This document shows positions 37,901-38,345 of a stretch of DNA of 38,345 nucleotides, piece after piece. The first letter of the stretch is position 1. Each line of letters starts with the position of its first letter. The DNA lies in IMG/VR virus record IMGVR_UViG_3300042874_000025, positions 1 through 38,345 of that record; one strand, 5' to 3'. The stretch is from a virus. Under the pieces are notes generated by a model. It was given only the letters and a program-made list of their open reading frames with translations. It did no database searches and was not told the origin of the DNA. Both the position numbers and the translations under genes were made by a program.

Positions 37901-38345
37901 AACAAGAAAGCATTAACCCTTGACATGTAACTAGGTTTATATTTCTCATTCATCGTCATCTGCTCGTGAGACACTATCGAGTTTAATCTTGTATTATCTT
38001 CGATCCTTGATAGATCCCCGTCGTGTTGGATGGCGACAAGAGGATTGTCCTTAAACGACTCAGTAGAGAAGGAGTTGTTTGACGAAGTCAAAGCTTTAGC
38101 CTCGAATGTCGTGTAATACCCAATAAATAATCTCTGTATGATGTCAAGCATGGTTGATTTACCAGTGCCTGCTGCACCATACATGACAACAAATTTTTGA
38201 ATGGTCTTAGCGTCTCCAGCAATAATAGCACCTATTGCCCATTCAAGTTTAGCTCGTTCCTCCTTCTCGTAAAGGGTACTTACGATTTCCTCGTAAGCTT
38301 CGATGTTGCCTTTCTCTAAAGGATATGGAAGCTTCTTACTTACGT
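34963..38345 (-). CDS. SF3 helicase / AEP primase-like / family B DNA polymerase (continues from left end)
   Basis: Residue numbers are for the joined 1250-aa protein. SF3 (D5-like) helicase: Walker A GAAGTGKS (180-187), Walker B area LVAIQHDGD (about 226), sensor LFMATNK with N276, arginine finger area LLRRLIDVRP. An AEP-type primase-like domain follows: IVIDFDL (D504, D506), SKSGKAIHLHY (H541, H543) and IEVKVF with E562. Then family B polymerase: exonuclease motifs FYDTEVFPN (D703, E705), GFNCRRYD (N747, D752) and YCANDVT (D842); polymerase motif A LLDVASMHP (D940), motif B KTIIVSVYGFT (K1007, Y1014) and motif C HIKTDSIK (D1063). One chain would thus unwind, possibly prime, copy and proofread DNA. 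The stop is TAA; the 5' end lies at 374. Confidence 0.9.
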   Translation of the reverse strand, partial: VSKKLPYPLEKGNIEAYEEIVSTLYEKEERAKLEWAIGAIIAGDAKTIQKFVVMYGAAGTGKSTMLDIIQRLFIGYYTTFEAKALTSSNNSFSTESFKDNPLVAIQHDGDLSRIEDNTRLNSIVSHEQMTMNEKYKPSYMSRVNAFLFMATNKPVRITDGKSGLLRRLIDVRPSGNKVPTRRYQSLMGQIDFELGAIAFHCLKVYRRMGKNYYSLYRPLDMMLQTDVFFNFVEANFYLFKQQNSTTLTQGYDIYKTYCDESLIEFKLPKHKFREELKNYFEKFSDVERIEGKQVRSIYSGFLESKFVAAAVEEQEVPPSSLVMDSAKSIIDDLYSGCLAQYANNDDLPGRKWNNTTTTLSSLDTTLLHYVKVPENHIVIDFDLTSEGGQKSLEENIEAASKWPATYAELSKSGKAIHLHYIYEGDTSTLSRIFSQGIEVKVFNGDSSLRRKLTKCNNIPIARLNSGLPLKGVKMINADSVKSERGLRDLILRNLHKEIHPATAPSVDFIKKILDDAHESDLRYDLTEMRPKILSFAMNSTNQSEHCVKTVGKMKFKSEELDNIQQVSEAYKNDSIVFYDTEVFPNLFIVVWKFQGEEHECVRMINPTAQDMETLFEMKLVGFNCRRYDNHILYARYLGYDNEQLYQLSQKIINKSRNGMFREAYDISYADVLDFSSVKQGLKIFQIQLGIHHQELGLPWDQPVPEDLWVKAADYCANDVTSLEATFNDRKEDFVARQILAELSGLPVNATTQMHTTRILFGQDQNPQDNFIYTDLGEMFQGYKFEGGVSTYKGLEAGEGGFVYSEPGMYKNVVLLDVASMHPTSIECLNLFGSVYTKRFSELKSARIAIKHKDFEAAGSLMNGALKKYLGSKDSAKSLSAALKTIIVSVYGFTAAQYDSKFRDLRNTDNIVAKRGALFMIDLLLAVQAKGFTVVHIKTDSIKIPDATPEIIKFVFEFGAKYGYTFEHEETYAKLCLVNDSVYIAKTTEGEWTATGAQFAQPYVFKTLFSGESIAFKDMCETKQVTTALHLDFNESDESNHNIHFVGKAGLFCPMKPGTGGGLLVREKDGSYHAAVGTKGYRWMESEVVASLNKQEDIDQSYYVKLVDAAVEKIAQYGDFEWFTSNN

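Noticed and set aside
1-38345. Lysogeny module, tRNA genes, CRISPR array, insertion sequences
   Set aside because: I found no integrase, repressor or transposase motifs, no regular spacer-repeat array and no recognisable tRNA; tRNA absence would need a dedicated scan.
1-38345. Stop-codon reassignment, known in some gut phages
   Set aside because: Frames are long and end at TAA, TAG and TGA in positions that fit operon overlaps, so the standard bacterial code holds.

Overview
The window reads as the complete genome of a tailed phage (siphovirus morphology, HK97-type capsid) of a Gram-positive, probably Bacillota and possibly gut, host. The grounds are a long tape-measure gene, a GH25 muramidase, an r1t-like holin, AAGGAGG-type ribosome binding sites before almost every gene, and many proteins of types I recognise from uncultured gut siphophages. 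Every convincing gene lies on the minus strand. UGA is used as a stop, so the standard bacterial code applies. I see no integrase, excisionase, repressor or tRNA gene.

The two ends belong together. The window starts and ends with ACGT. If those four bases are counted once, an open frame running off the left end (374 to 1) continues in frame at the right end (38343 to 34963) as one protein of about 1250 aa: SF3 helicase, archaeo-eukaryotic-primase-like domain, and family B DNA polymerase. The map is therefore best read as a circle of about 38,341 bp cut inside this gene.

In transcription order (minus strand, around the circle): (1) a 313-bp iteron region with a 25-bp inverted repeat, the likely origin, in front of the helicase-primase-polymerase gene; (2) replication and recombination genes: OB-fold ssDNA-binding-like protein, SF2 helicase, VRR-NUC and PD-(D/E)XK nucleases; (3) a 904-aa protein with the DFDGD signature of multisubunit-type RNA polymerases and helix-turn-helix segments; (4) a non-coding region of about 260 bp with a 38-bp imperfect inverted repeat, then the small terminase, HNH, connector, two GMKWG-motif proteins, large terminase, portal and a protease-capsid fusion; (5) tail genes from head closure to tape measure, Dit, Tal and a LamG-bearing receptor-binding or baseplate protein; (6) lysis: GH25 lysin (apparently disrupted by a deletion or frameshift), SH3 part, XhlA-like coiled-coil membrane protein and holin; (7) about 7 kb of small, mostly membrane-anchored proteins of unknown function, including two DUF6353-like paralogues, leading back to the origin.

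Regulation can be seen in part. Five promoter-like elements share CTCGC, CACA-containing sequence and an abutting TATAAT at fixed spacing. Four head short units in the membrane-protein region, some directly behind intrinsic terminators. The fifth lies upstream of the nuclease genes and is followed at once by a terminator-like leader hairpin.

The points most worth following up are the RNA-polymerase-like protein with its possible virion-targeting tag, the three-domain replication protein, the promoter family, and the cluster of small membrane proteins.
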